A stretch of 64,000 nt of DNA from Phallusia mammillata (lineage: Eukaryota; Chordata; Ascidiacea; Phlebobranchia; Ascidiidae), in the NCBI GenBank assembly GCA_003260075.1, contig QLIY01000236.1:1-64000 (forward strand), read 5' to 3'. The position numbers and the translations under genes are program-made. A model generated the notes under the pieces. That model was not told where the DNA came from. It saw nothing but the letters and a program-made list of their open reading frames with translations, and ran no database searches. Each line of letters begins with the position of its first letter. The stretch's first letter is position 1. Positions 50,801 through 62,175 of this stretch are shown here, in pieces.

Positions 50801-51781
50801 AAATTCACTGTTGGCATCATGAAGCTGACGAGAAACCTAAAAAAATAGCCAAAATGTGCAAAATATAATTATGCAAGTTGTTGTTTTGTTCCCTGTTTAA
50901 GTGATGGTAGGTGATATATGTGCCGACACTTTGAAAATGACATAAATTAAGGACAAAAAAAATTCAATTCAATTTATATTAAACCACTAATTACAGTTCA
51001 AATTTTTAGGTTTAAATCAGGGCACTAATAACAGACACCAAAGATCATAAAGTTAAAATAGGTAAGTTAAAATTCTTACATTATTCAACATTTCTAAGAA
51101 ACACTGTTTATGTACCATAGTTTCAAATGAATTTTGTAGGTTGTCTGCATTTTCCCTGACTTCTGTCAGTTTTTTACTTATATCATCAGCATCTTTTTCC
51201 AGAGACAATGATTCACCATAGGTTTCCTCAATCACATCACTAAGTTCACGCTGAATAGTAAATGCATGCAAGATAACATACAACTATTGCAATGCAAAGA
51301 CAAAGTTCATACTTGAACGAGTAATGTGCTATTTGTATAATGTGTGTCTGTGTGTGGTCATGGTCCAGTCTGCAAAACTTGGCGTTCAAAACTTTTTTTT
51401 CAAAAAAATCGTGCGTGCAGCTGCCACATTCTGCAGACTGGGTCATGGTTAGACACCATGTATTGTTTATTTCCCTTATAGAGATTTATTAAGCATAAAA
51501 GACACACAAATTTTCCAGAAAATAGATCAGACAGAAATATTAATTGGGTGTCTCTAATTATTACATCAGAAAACAAGACATATTTTTACAAAAAAAGCGA
51601 GCATACTTAACACTTAACAGGATACTTGCTTTACTATATCTTTAAAGTTTAAACGAATCATGCAAAGAAATGTTACCTTAATTTCATATGCACGACTGTT
51701 CAGTTTGTTAATTTTCGTGTTCCAATCATCCTTTGCCAACTTGCCAGCACTGGCCAAAGCTTCTGTTACTAACGAAGTCAT
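41806..51781 (-). CDS. ZW10: ZW10 kinetochore / Golgi-ER tethering protein (about 793 aa)
   Basis: ZW10 is the dynein-recruiting subunit of the kinetochore RZZ complex and also serves in the NRZ ER tethering complex. There are eighteen exons in transcription order: 51781-51677, 51250-51080, 50836-50657, 50592-50442, 50000-49869, about 49646-49504, 49130-49028, 48867-48746, 48634-48562, 48231-48116, 47700-47537, 47104-47021, 46917-46846, 46300-46131, 43964-43834, 43297-43130, 42408-42236 and 41929-41806. They total about 794 codons, against 779 residues in human. Clear matches are [20 protein letters not shown] at the N-terminus, [39 protein letters not shown]-type sequence, [12 protein letters not shown] and [20 protein letters not shown] before the stop. 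Predicted coiled coils lie near the N-terminus. One exon is partly duplicated at 46353-46436 beside a C run, an assembly effect. Confidence 0.92.
42502..42612. repeat. Dispersed SINE-like repeat copy in ZW10 intron
   Basis: It has the same CATAAATTCATAACTGG start, CTATGCAGACCAGCGATCAC core and CCAGGCCCATTGAAGGCG end as the copy at 38158, but lacks the second hairpin arm. Confidence 0.65.
43495..43711 (+). repeat. Near-identical duplicate flanking a C run
   Basis: TGGAAAGATAATATAAACGG occurs at 43495 and 43623 around the C run 43612-43621. The first version contains an extra internal copy of the TTCTTATTC-AATAGAATC piece. It lies in a ZW10 intron. Confidence 0.7.
44148..44268 (-). rRNA. 5S ribosomal RNA gene, copy 1 (121 nt)
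   Basis: The minus strand reads GCCTACGACCATACCACG at the 5' end and ends GGGTGTCGTAGGCTTT, which pair to form helix I. The internal control region includes AAGTTAAGCAACGTCGGGCC and GTACTTGGATGGGTGACCG, matching animal 5S genes. A TATAAG box sits 28 bases upstream (44291-44296), and T runs follow directly, as needed for RNA polymerase III termination. It lies within an intron of ZW10 on the same strand. It looks functional. Confidence 0.95.
44291..44296 (-). promoter_or_regulatory. TATA-like element of 5S copy 1
   Basis: TATAAG at -28 is kept at the same distance in copy 2 and in the 5S fragment near 45420-45453. The flanks CTACAAATACGCGC are also conserved. This fits an upstream pol III promoter element. 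Confidence 0.6.
44817..44937 (-). rRNA. 5S ribosomal RNA gene, copy 2 (121 nt)
   Basis: The transcribed region is identical to copy 1 by eye, 669 bp away in the same orientation, with the same TATAAG at -28 and TTTT at the 3' end. The unique spacer between them shows that these are two genuine genes and not a gap artefact. Confidence 0.95.
44904..45930 (+). repeat. 0.5-kb direct duplication around a C run
   Basis: The sequence from GATGGGGTGTTCTCAACG (44904) through the ATTCCGACGTTTCGACGTCC piece recurs from 45420 after the C run 45409-45419. It includes the 5' part of a 5S gene. Small differences suggest two alleles or diverged units. Confidence 0.7.
45420..45453 (-). pseudogene. 5S rRNA fragment (first 34 nt), cut by a C run
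   Basis: It holds the 5' third of the gene (GCCTACGACCATACCACG onward) with its upstream TATA-like element. The remainder is replaced by the C run 45409-45419. It is probably a truncated contig end and not a biological pseudogene. Confidence 0.7.
45897..45939 (-). ncRNA. Hammerhead-like core in a dispersed repeat (candidate)
   Basis: The minus strand reads CTGATGA, then a possible imperfect stem-loop (GGCGACC...GGACGTC), then GAAAC. These are the two conserved core blocks of hammerhead ribozymes, which occur in Penelope-like retroelements. There is one extra A before stem II and an A-A mismatch within it, and no partner for stem III is visible. It may simply be a conserved repeat end. Confidence 0.25.
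45933..46104 (+). repeat. Near-identical duplicate flanking a C run
   Basis: TCAGGGTAAATAACACCGAA opens both copies, at 45933 and 46025, on the two sides of the C run 46015-46024. It lies in the ZW10 intron next to exon 14. Confidence 0.75.
46221..46461 (+). repeat. Duplicate of part of a ZW10 exon around a C run
   Basis: CTGTCAACAGATGATGCGCA and about 100 following bases occur at 46221 and 46352. Both encode, on the minus strand, [20 protein letters not shown]. Only the 46131-46300 version continues to a splice donor, so the second is a contig-end copy. Confidence 0.8.
50118..50290. repeat. Diverged SINE-like repeat copy in ZW10 intron
   Basis: It keeps CACTCATATATAAATCA, ACCAGGCCTAGTAAAGGC and AATCAGCTGGTCACCAAGCA, all diverged from the copy at 38158. 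Confidence 0.5.
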
Positions 51782-52735
51782 TTTAAGGCTTTTTGTAATA
51801 GTTAATTTTTTACGTTTAGAAAACCTCAAATTTGACCTCACGGCCGACCACTAATTTGTGTTTTACCTGCAAAACGTAGTTTGTTGAGACCAGAAGACAG
51901 AACAGGTAACACGTAAAGAACAATAGGACACATTTGGTTTGTTTACGTGCTCATCACATCACCACTGTGGGGCTGTGGGCTCATTGGATTTTAATACAAA
52001 TTGAGCGCCAACAAGTCGGGTTTTCCCCACATTTATTGCTATCGACTGTTTCAAACATTAGTACGAACTACTTTTCTATGGATACCACGTTAAAATATAT
52101 GTCTTTGTGTACTATTTTTGGTTCTTGTTCAAAGAGGTTAAACAAAAGGGTTGAAGAACTAGTTAAGACCGAACTTCATACCAAATGAAGGGTTGTAACG
52201 CTCATCTTAAATTGTCCATACACAAGTTTGGTGTGGTTTAGTTCTCGACAGTTGCGGAAAAATAACAATTACGAAGACAAAATGAGAAGGCGACGACGAC
52301 TAGAATAATTGCAAACTAAAAGATAGAAATAGCAGTGCTAGCGAAACCGGTAGCCTACACACCATTCTACGCGCTGGGCGAAAGCAGATTTTAATGCAAG
52401 ACGATTTAAAATTAAATAGGCGTAGGCCTATATGGCTGAATAGCAAAAACGCCGATGATTGTCCCACGTTAAAGCAGTAAATGGGCAAGTAGTTTTTCTG
52501 ATTTTTATCAAATAGCCTACATAATAACAGTAATAGCAAAAACAGTGATGTATGTTTGCAACTGTGTTATTTCCCTATACCTTTTGCAAAGGTTGGCCCG
52601 TACGGGCGATCAGACAAGTAACGTTACCCTGGGCAACCGCGGAACGCCTTAATATCAGTTTCCAACTAATTGTTAGCGTACATAAACAGCGAGTCTTTCA
52701 ACGATCAAACACAATCAAACGAGAGCCATCAATGG

Positions 52736-52936
52736 CTCTTTGGAATGTCGGCGGGTAATCAATGAACAGTGGATCTGGTTGTGAGCACTTTAGCGTTGAT
52801 ACAAATCTGGAGGATGGTGTATAGCAGCGGTTCCACCCCCCCCCCCCTCTTTGGAATGTCGGCGGGTAATCAATGAACAGTGGATCTGGTTGTGGGCACT
52901 TTAGTGTTGATACAAATCTGGAGGATGGTGTATAGT
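52736..52936 (+). repeat. Near-identical duplicate flanking a C run
   Basis: CTCTTTGGAATGTCGGCGGG recurs about 110 bases on, around the C run 52836-52847, with two or three substitutions. Confidence 0.75.
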
Positions 52937-53166
52937 GTTCAGTAATTCTCACCGTTTGCCTATTTATTAAAGACTTGAAGTAGATGATTTTAGCCTTTAC
53001 CGGTGTGAGCTTATTTTGAAACTAATTCTGCATCGAGTTTAGTAAAGTTTTGTAAAATCAAGTGTTTGTACCACTGGGTTAGGGAAGGCTACAGAAACAA
53101 GTGAAGCAGATTGACTGTGAAGCATAAATCAAGCAACATAATCGGAAGGCAATATATATTATACTA

Positions 53167-53344
53167 CAGTAAACCTCGGTTAATCCGAAACCGTTTGAAC
53201 AAAAAATGTCCGGATTGGGCAATGATTCGGTTTAACCGATGTCGATTAGTTCAAGTCTTGCCACATTACAAACATTTTTACACCGATTTTTTCCTAATTG
53301 GGCGAAGATTCGAATTAAACAAATCAGGTTTAACCGAGGTTTAG
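53167..53344. mobile_element. Tigger/pogo-like miniature inverted-repeat element
   Basis: The 178-bp element begins CAGTAAACCTCGGTTAA and ends TTAACCGAGGTTTAG, near-perfect terminal inverted repeats. It is flanked by TA on both sides (53165-53166 and 53345-53346), the target duplication of Tc1/mariner-superfamily elements. The CCTCGGTTAA terminus resembles pogo/Tigger ends. It is non-coding. Confidence 0.8.
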
Positions 53345-53981
53345 TAAATTTACTTTACTTTATGTGTTTTTATGGACCTAAATTAAACTCAAATAGGGTC
53401 TTATTTAGTTGTAATCTTAATTTTTGAACTAATGTCCCAAAATGTGAAAACTGTCCTTATTCCATGTCTCACTGGTTACGTTAACATAACAAGCAACATC
53501 TTGATTCGAATCTAACTTTATACTTATTACAAACAGAAGGAGATGTGCGTTTGAACGACGCACACCATATCTCAAGTGATGCTTGGAGGTATTGAGATTA
53601 TTAACAAAACGATGCGGAGGGCATGAATGTTTTCGAGTGTCAAAGGAGTGATAAGGGGCGTCCTACAGTGTGCTCTCGTTATAACTTGAAGTGGTTATTA
53701 GCAAAATGCCAGAGTTCCAGTGTTTATTATTGGGTGTAAGGGTAACAAATTTAGACGGAGGTTGGACAAGTTTTGCATTTTAGGTTATGTTTGACAACTG
53801 TTTAGCAAGTCCAAATGCAAGTTAAAATAGCGATAGTGTTTTCTAGTCAGTGCTGAGTGGTAATATATTTAAAAACATTTGAATTACAAAGGAAGTTGTG
53901 ACATAGTTTTGTTGTGGAAGGTAGTAGAGAGAATATAGCTTACAAGTCGGTTTAATTTGGGGAAAAACACTCTCACTATGA

Positions 53982-54163
53982 AAATTAACTGCATATTTAC
54001 TCGTGTACTTTTGAAACACGAAGTTTTTTTATGTATAGTGATAGTTAATATTTGCCTTTTCTGCGCTACCCCCCCCCCAAATTAACTGCATATTTACTCG
54101 TGTACTTTTGAAACACGAAGTTTTTTATGTCTAGTGATAGCTAATATTTGCCTTTTCTGCGCT
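53982..54163 (+). repeat. Near-identical duplicate flanking a C run
   Basis: AAATTAACTGCATATTTACT and about 80 following bases occur on both sides of the C run 54069-54078. Confidence 0.75.
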
Positions 54164-54277
54164 GTACAAAGGATTTTAAGTATTTCAGGCGAGACTTTGT
54201 ACAGAGGATTTAAATTTGCTTGCATAGAAATGACTTTAAGCCAGAACCACATTCTTTGATCATTGTGTATCATTATC

Positions 54278-54339
54278 ATGGCCACCAACAAACAAAAATC
54301 ACCATCTAATACCGGGAGTCCACATTTTCCTATCGAAGA

Positions 54340-54374
<35 letters not shown>

Positions 54375-54864
54375 AGGGGCGAGGTTTTGGTCAACAGGCT
54401 TCTCGTTTACTATAGTAAGTTCGAGGGCTCTAGGGAAAAGGCCGTGCGCTATGCTCAAAAGCTTCTAGACCTCGGGCACATCGAAAGCCTCACCCACGGT
54501 CAGACGTTCGAGGACACAGCACACGTTTACCGCTGGACCGACGTAGCGCAGGTCATGACCCCCCCCCCGAGACTGATAATTGCGAAGGGGCTGATATACA
54601 GGTTAGAGGTTTTGTTTCTGTTTTTAGCTAATACATTAGTGCTTAAATGCTCACTAGCAAAAATGCATGTATGCCAAATTGGAATTTTTTGTTCTGTTGT
54701 TCTTCTCGTCTCTAGTTTGTGAAATGCGAAATGTTGTAGCACAGATTAGAGATTTGACTTCTGTCCTAAGCTCACCCCCCCCCCACTTCGGGCAGGTCGG
54801 CCACACCCGAAACAGTGCAAAAACCACCAAGGAGATCGCCGCCAAGAAATGGGGAAACACCTAA
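54278..54864 (+). CDS. DEP-domain segment, gapped; possibly the N-terminus of the formin
   Basis: An ATG at 54278 in a good context (ATCATGGCC) encodes MATNKQKSPSNTGSPHFPIE before a 31-base C run (54342-54372). The frame after the run encodes RGEVLVNRLL, SREKAVRYAQKLLDLGHIES, and THGQTFEDTAHVYRW, the hallmarks of a DEP domain (the GxxLV helix, SR-x-A-V helix and F-x-D...YRW strand). DEP domains target proteins to membranes or GPCR-linked complexes. Another C run (54559-54568) cuts it. A later piece (54785-54864) reads HFGQVGHTRNSAKTTKEIAA and stops at a TAA. Three gap joins within 450 bases make exon order uncertain, so linkage to the downstream formin is only suggested by strand and proximity. 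Confidence 0.5.
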
Positions 54865-55100
54865 GGCTATATTGAAGATTTCTATTGAGACTGATAATTG
54901 CGAAGGGGCTGATATACAGGTTAGAGGTTTTGTTGCTGTTTTGAGTTAATACATTAGTGCTCAAATGCTCACTAGCAATTCAGCATGTATGCTCAATTGG
55001 ATTTTTTTGTTCTGTTGTTCTTCTCGTCTCTAGTTTGTGAAATGCGAAGGGTTGTAGCACAGATTAGAGACTTGGTTTCTGACCTAAGCTCTTATTTTAG
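54569..55100 (+). repeat. Duplicated intronic segment around a C run
   Basis: GAGACTGATAATTGCGAAGG and about 200 following bases occur at 54569 and at 54888, on either side of the C run 54775-54784 and a short exon-like piece. One of the two is probably a misplaced allele. Confidence 0.7.
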
Positions 55101-55380
55101 TGTTTAAATCTCACTAGCAAAGACTTCTGTATTCCTAATAGGCATTTATTTTTTTCGTTGGTTCTTCTAATCCTTCGTTTATTAAATGATAAAAAACATA
55201 GAGTAGCCTAAGGGGAGGTTAGGCCATGTCGACCTGTTGCTTTTACTTGTTAGGCTAAAATTGTGATCATGCATATTTGGCGCTTTACTTTTGACACGCT
55301 TACAATTTTTTTACATTTGGAAAAGTTGGATCAGAAAATTAAAAGCGGAAACAAACTTTTTATCCTGTTTTTGTTAATAG

Positions 55381-58300
55381 GCCAGAATTCGAGCACAGCC
55401 ACGAAAGGGATCAAACCTGTTGTCAGCGCCATTCGACACAAAAACTGTAAAGGCGGCCGTCACTGAAGACTCGTTCTTCGGCCCTGGTGTCACAAAAGCC
55501 CTGAGCTACGTCACAGAGCCGACTAACGAAGAGCTCAACAGGTTCGTGTATTTAAAAAATAAAGGGGAATTTGAAATAGTGGTTTCCGGCTGTGCAGTAA
55601 ATAGTCTTAATTCAATGTCATAATTTTAGACCAAAATATTTGTAACATATTGATCAGATGAATTAGCTTAGATTGATATTAAATGCAATTAAATTGTGTT
55701 TTGAAAACCCAAACGAAAGTAACAAACGAAAGTAACTCTTTCGGAAATTTAAATATTTTTTGAAGGTAAAATTGTCACTTACGCTTATAAATCATGTTTT
55801 CATATAATAACTGAGTATCGTGTTACACTAGAATGATGTACTGCCACGAGACAGGTTGTTTCTAATATGTTGTTTTTTAGAGACACGGTGGCCACACCAA
55901 TCATCACCGAGCTATCGCCAAGTCCGCAAACAAATGCACACAAGCATTTGAAAGCAAAAGAGAATTCGGCATCCTCGGACAAAACTAAAACCACACCAGA
56001 AAAATATCCCCGCACTTCATTGTCACGGGAGAAGAAAGTTGAACAAAAACTGTTTTCTGAAGCTGAAACCGAAAAAAAGTCCGAGCAAAAGGAAGTACCT
56101 CGAAAGAGTTTGTTCAGGAATGCAAAGTACGAAAACAGTACGCCAAAAAATGTGGGTCCAAATTCCGACGCAAGTGGCACCCCAAAGCCGACGTTTAAAA
56201 GCGCAACTGAGCCAGCCCTGATTTCCCGCAAGCGAGCACCTGGTCCAGGTGCATCTGAAGTGACGGTGGAAAGCGCGAATGACGTCAAACCGAAGTCCGT
56301 CAATCAACCAAGCGACAACGATAATACCTCAAGCACTGTTGAAAACCGCAAAGCACCTATGAAACATTCGCCTGTCGCAGCCAGCGAAAGGAAATCGAAT
56401 TATCCGCGAGAAAAAGAAAACAAAAGCGCAACAGAAGCGACCAAACACAATGAAGAAGTGGACAAAGGATTACATGAGTTTCAACCGACCCTGATAGCCA
56501 GCACACAGACCTCTGAAAAAAGCATTTTGCGTGCTTCGAAACTTTACGAGGGTCGAGCAGGCAACAAGCAGCCTCCACCACGGGGGTAAGTTTAAATTGT
56601 TACACATGACGTCTTGCGGCATTTCAAAATTGTTTTCCTTTAGTGTTAAAAGCATGAATGCTAATGTAACCTTTTGGAGTATAACGATAAAATCCAGTAT
56701 GATTAACAATTGAAAGAGCTGACCTGTTTTCCAAAAATACAAATGAAAATTAGAAATATTCTTGTTTAAAATAAGAAACATGTTTAGAATCGCACTTTTC
56801 CACCTTTCCCACCGCAAAAAATGATTCTCAAATTGGATAATATATATCGGAAATGAGCCGAAAAGAGTAAGTTTTTTGCTCACCACAGGGTCACCACCCA
56901 GACCACGTCTTCACTTCTGAAGCAAAGCACATCAGGTCACGTGACGCCGAGAGATGACGTCACGCAGGCGAAAAGCCGTGAGCTGCAGCGGGCGAACGAG
57001 CATAAGAAGAAAACAAGATTTGCAGACGAGGACGCGGGTAAAGATTCTTATGGCACATATGTTTTTGGATACTTGTTCATTTTAATTGTTGTGATTCAGA
57101 AGTTAATGGACAAGTGCAGCGTAATGAGTCCGAGCTGACCAAGGAAAGCACGGGAATGTCCCTGCATTCGTCTGGGTTTGTAGAAGACGAGGTTGGACAG
57201 AATGGCAACGATTACAGCATGCATGTACCGGTAAGATTTTAGTAAAGGCGGAAATTGCTGCTAAAGTAGCTATAAACCCAATACCAACGCAACTTGGTTG
57301 AGAATTATAAATTCAATGTTGTACCCTAAATCTTTAGGCTCCAGCATTATGAAACGCTGTTTTGTATGAAAAAAGTGTGGATGTCTGAAACGGCTTTTGG
57401 TTCACAGCCATTTTATACTTTCAAGTTTCATACATGAAAAATTTCGTTTTACCGTTGGGTACACCTACAAGTCGTAGAAAAACACATTTTTTACTGTGGT
57501 AAAGTCGTTGCATAAATTCGTTAAGTCAAGAGCTATTATTTCTATACTGCTGTACTACTTATATTATTTATCATAGCTAAGCCCTCCACCACCCTCTCCA
57601 GTACCACGTGCAAGCCCACCAGTCTCCCAAGAGGCAGCAAGTCAACCGCAGTTAAAATCTCTTTTCTGGAACAAGATCACCAAGCAGCGTCGGACATCCT
57701 CCGATGGTGAGCGTGTTTTCTGGGACGAAGTTGAAGACGTTATTGTTTTTAACGAGGATCAATTTGAAAAGTGAGTATTTGTTTCATATGGTTTCAAATC
57801 TATGTGGCCAACTAATGTAAAGCACGAATGGTAACAAACAAGACCCCAAATTTGCTGTGTTAAAAATAAGTAGGATAACACAGTTTTTCCAGGCATATTC
57901 AACCATATAATATTGCTCTGATCACTCTCAACCTTAACAAACACTTCTTACAGGTTATTCAGTCGTCCACCAGCGGCGCTACCGAGCCCTCGTGGCAAAG
58001 GTCAGTCCCGCAGCCAGGAATCGGGTAAAACTCTCAAAGTACTGGGAATCGAAAGATCGCGAATGGTTGGCATCAGAGCGAGTACGGTTCGTATTCCAGT
58101 CGAAGAAATTCACGACACTATCATCAACATGGATGATGATAAACTAGATCTTGATGCGTAAGAACTGTTGGAATATGTTTTTTTGTATGAGATTCTTCTG
58201 ACAGCGATTTGTGTTTATTGATCAAAGTAAATAACTGCCAAAGAGCTTGTATGTCCTTGTTTGTTTGTGTGATTCATTTTTATTCACGCAAGGCGAGCAA

Positions 58301-61300
58301 CTCCTGATTCGTAATGCTCACAATGTGTCCGCTATGGAGTTGCCTGCTTAAAAGCAAAACCACGAAATCATATTCCTTTTTTTAGTCCAACCCATAAGGT
58401 TCCTCCGGATTGGAGCAATAATTTTATCCTTGAACTGATGATGATGACAACAGCGGTTGTTAAACCGCTATTGAACTTTGTATTCTGTTTAAACAAGCTC
58501 GCTAGCATTTGTTTTTAATTAGGTTATTTCTTAAATCCCCGTATTCTTAACTATTGTGTTTTGACTTGAAATTCCAAGTTTAATCGAGTTAAACCATGTA
58601 TCTTATTGTGATACAAGCCTTCATTTGTTTCAAAGGTTGCAGGCGCTTTACGATATTCGACCAACTCCGGAGGAGCTGGACGAAATAGCTGATGTTCTTA
58701 AAGCGTATCCGAAGGGAATTCTAGACAAACCGGAACAGTTTGTTCTTATGCTCGCAATGATACCGAATCTCGACGAACGATTAGAGGTTAGTAATAAACT
58801 AATAATGGATAATGAAGTTGGGAGTAATCAGCTCTAAAATTATCTTTACCATGAAATAACCAATAACTATAAAATTGAAAGGCAGCAGTAAGAGATTGGG
58901 TGTTAGACTGTGAGAATTTCGGACTTTATGAATGTAAAATAGGGCTTTAACGGTTAGAAAATACTCCAACCGGTTACTCGGGCGTAGATAATAATTATCG
59001 ATTATAATCGAACCCAACCGGGTACCTGTTTAAATTTTAGCGGTATGTTAATAACACGCCTATTACACCCACCGGTCCTAATTTCCGATTCAAAAAGCTG
59101 ACTAACACCAAAATACCTCATTAGCACATTCTGTAACCGCTTGGTGTCAATAATCGTGTCTGAAGTTAACAGCCCTTATTTAAAATGATTGTTATTTTCT
59201 TTAAGTGTTGGATTTTCGCTAAACGGTTCCCGGACAAAATGGTCGAGATTCAAGAACAGCTGAGTGCGGTCACTGAAGCCTGTCAGCAGATCGTTAACAA
59301 GTAAGTTTTTCTATTCCTGCATGTACGGGCAAAGCGTCTTATGCGTGATAACCCAACAACGCCCTCTACCGGCCAAACAACAGCAAATCAATTGCACAAA
59401 ATATCAAAGAATAAGTGACCTGCAAATGAACTGTAACTTTTATTGTAGTTCTACATTGAGGAGAGTACTGGAAACCGTTTTGTTGCTTGGCAACTACTTG
59501 AACCGGGGAACGCAGCGTGGTGACGCGTACGGCTATCATCTCGACATCCTGCCAAAACTCAAAGACGTTAAATCCCAGGTTTCCTAAACTTTGTTTAGAA
59601 AGCTCAATTTAAAAAATCTCCAGTGTGGATTTAGCAGTTTTTTCCCAGAATATTTGATCATTTAATTTGTGTTTGAACTTAAAATAGTCGCAAATGGAAA
59701 AGCTACACAAATTGGTCTATAGCTGCTAGACTCTAGCATAAGTAATTTTATTAAATTCTCCACATTTGCTTGTGTGGACCTCAGAAATAAATTAAAAGAT
59801 GGTCCTTCGGCCAAAAAGCTTAACAAACATTGTAGAATGACAAATTGTACAATGTTATGCTTGTGTTGTATATCTAATTTAACTTTTAACTTCCAGGGTG
59901 GAGAAGTAACACTTTTGCAATACACTGTGAGGACAGTGCGCGACCAAATGAAAGCAGAAGGAAAACTTGAAAACGAGGTAAAGATCGGCCACCGGAATTT
60001 TTGTTTAAAACAGAAGATATGAAGTAAAGTTTAACCGTTTCAAAATTCGTAGTTTTTGCAGTAATAGGCAAGATATTACTTTGCAAACACACGAAATTAC
60101 TTTTTGTCAAATTAAAACAAAAAGAATAATTGTTCACGTTTTCAAATGTAAAATAGTTGCAATTTTATTCTCCCCCATTTTAAAACAATTTATACAGAGA
60201 GGCGTTTTTGTGTCAACATATTTTCTTTTTGCAGGGCCTTGTCAGTCCTCGCATAGATGACAACAGTGGGCTCCCTGACCAGAGCGCCATCATGCGAGCA
60301 GTATCGACCTCACTGGGAGAACTTGGTGATGATTTGGAGTCGACAGCCGTGGAGTTGGAGGATTGTAAGCAACGTCTTCTACCCGTCATCATTAAAGGGA
60401 GCACGATCCCAGCGGAGTCGGAGATTGTTGAAGAGAAACTGGAAGCCTTTCTCAGTAAAGGTAAGAAAATAAGACGGTTGGTCGATTTTTAAACCACGTT
60501 TTTGATGGTAATACGTATAAGCTACGTATAAGCTACGGACGGTGCACACTGTTTGTCGTGAATGCAGCTATTTATTTCACCTGCGTATATTCATTAGGTT
60601 AATTAATTCCAATGCTTGCAAAGTTCATCCGCAAATTGATTTTACCTTATCTATTAAACTTTCCAGCCACAGCGAAGATGCGCGAACAAGCACAGTTGTA
60701 CCAAGACACACTTGCTGTGGCAGAGGAGTTTCAGAATTATTTTGTTCCCACTAGCAGGACGGAATCCAAGGTAAAAAAAAATGTGAAAAAGTATTTGAAC
60801 TTTGTTGTACAAAGTTTTGGCAAACAGATTCACTGAAATGTCTAACGTTCAGAAAAAGAAAACGCAAACCGATACTGTTTTAAAAAGGCATTTTATTCTC
60901 CAGGAGTCATTCTCTTTTATGCTGCAATCGATTGGAACGTTTTGTGAAGAGTTTCGCGTTCACTGGATGGACGAGATGCGACAAGATTTAAAGGAGCAGT
61001 TCTGCAAGTTGGAACGTGGAAAGAGGGTAAGATCGGGAAACACATGGGCTACGCAGCAACCAAAATCGAAACATTGCAATCCATCGTTTTTAGTTTTAAG
61101 ACTGTAGTATGTCACAGGTTTCCTAGAGCAACGAATCGCAGCGATTATCCTATTAAACGGGGACGTAACCTCGCAGTAATGATGTACGCTATGTAACATT
61201 TTAACAATGCTCAGTAGTATATGATCTTATTAACTTAAAAAATAAAAACACCACATAAAAATACATTCTATCAACTACCACTTTCTCGCAGCAACGCATT

Positions 61301-61711
61301 AATGCACTTCGAGTCACCAACACACCATCCGCCCTGAAAGAGCGCTTCATGGAGCGACGGAGGCGAGAAAAACGTCTTGATGTCGATGGACATAACGGAG
61401 CTTCGATGAGACCACGTCCAGTTCTGTCTGTTTCGCTTCCGAGACAGGTCAATGGAACTATGGAGGACGCACCACGTAGGTCGGAATCAAAGGCAAAACG
61501 TAGCTACAAGTTTCAGTCCGAAGGCACACGCGACTCAGTGACGCCCTCTAACGGGTACACACAAAGTGGCAGGTCGTCCACTGAGGGGCGACATCGAGTG
61601 GATGATGCAGATTTTCTAGAATTAGCGCAGAGGAATTCCAAGGAAATTGAAAGAAGAATGAACGAATTAAGTACCAGGAAAAGAGACAATGCACTCCACT
61701 TTAAAACTTAA
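55381..61711 (+). CDS. Formin (FH2-domain actin nucleator), 5' end not fixed
   Basis: There are fourteen exons: 55381-55541, 55881-56585, 56889-57037, 57100-57230, 57577-57770, 57954-58157, 58636-58786, 59206-59300, 59449-59578, 59897-59977, 60235-60460, 60667-60770, 60904-61026 and 61292-61711. They give 957 residues in continuous phase. The first five exons form a charged, low-complexity linker ending in a minimal FH1 (SPPPPSPVPRASPPV). FH2 starts at LFWNKI and runs to about 61026. It includes ERSRMVGIR, LDLDALQALYDIRPTPEEL, LDKPEQFVLML, LLLGNYLNRGTQRGDAYGYH and LDILPKLKDVKS, the lasso-to-post region typical of FH2 dimers that nucleate and elongate actin. The LDALQALYDIRPT and LDKPEQF forms resemble FMN/Cappuccino-type formins, but the subclass is unproven. 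A basic ERRRREKR stretch follows FH2. The single short FH1 is odd and suggests weak profilin-actin delivery. Confidence 0.88.
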
Positions 61712-61850
61712 AATCAGGCCTATAGGTAAACACAACCTACTTTTATTAATTAGTATGAACATATATTGATTACTGGGATGAGCCCTGCCCCCCCCCCTTA
61801 AAACTTAAAATCAGGCCTATAGGTAAACACAACCTACTTTTATTAGTTAG
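61701..61850 (+). repeat. Duplicate around a C run at the formin 3' end
   Basis: TTAAAACTTAAAATCAGGCC, which includes the formin stop codon, recurs at 61798 after the C run 61788-61797. The stop at 61709-61711 lies in the first copy and is in frame with exon 14. Confidence 0.7.
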
Positions 61851-61854
61851 GATG

Positions 61855-62060
61855 AACACCCTGAAAGTCTCCATGCAGACCAGCGATTACGGCACATTCA
61901 TTAACAAATTACGGTGCGCCAGGCCCATTTAAGGCGTATTTTTTTAGAAATGTTCCTGTCGTGGGTTTGAATCACCCTTACATTTTTCCAGCCTGTGCCT
62001 TACCATATGTGGGAATCCTTTGTGGAGACCGGCTTCGGTATGACACCTTCAATAGACCTG
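61855..62060. repeat. SINE-like repeat copy in the formin 3' flank
   Basis: It shows CCATGCAGACCAGCGATTAC and GCGCCAGGCCCATTTAAGGC, as in the copy at 38158, then GTGGGTTTGAATCACCC, which resembles a pol III B box. Confidence 0.55.
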
Positions 62061-62175
62061 ACGTACTATAATAAACTGTATCACAGTTTAACTATTTGGT
62101 TTTTTAATATGTTTGTGTACATTGGATGCCTTTTAAAACAAACGTAATTAAGGACGGGCTTCTATGTACACGTGT

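Larger units (their letters stand above)
51782..54277. other. Intergenic between ZW10 and the DEP/formin region
   Basis: The region must hold the ZW10 promoter. Two duplicated joins (52736-52936 and 53982-54163) and one Tigger/pogo-like miniature element are present. No further gene is recognised. Confidence 0.5.

Noticed and set aside
55800-56303. Long minus-strand frame of 167 codons
   Set aside because: It is antisense to the large formin linker exon, whose plus-strand frame is spliced in phase with FH2 exons.
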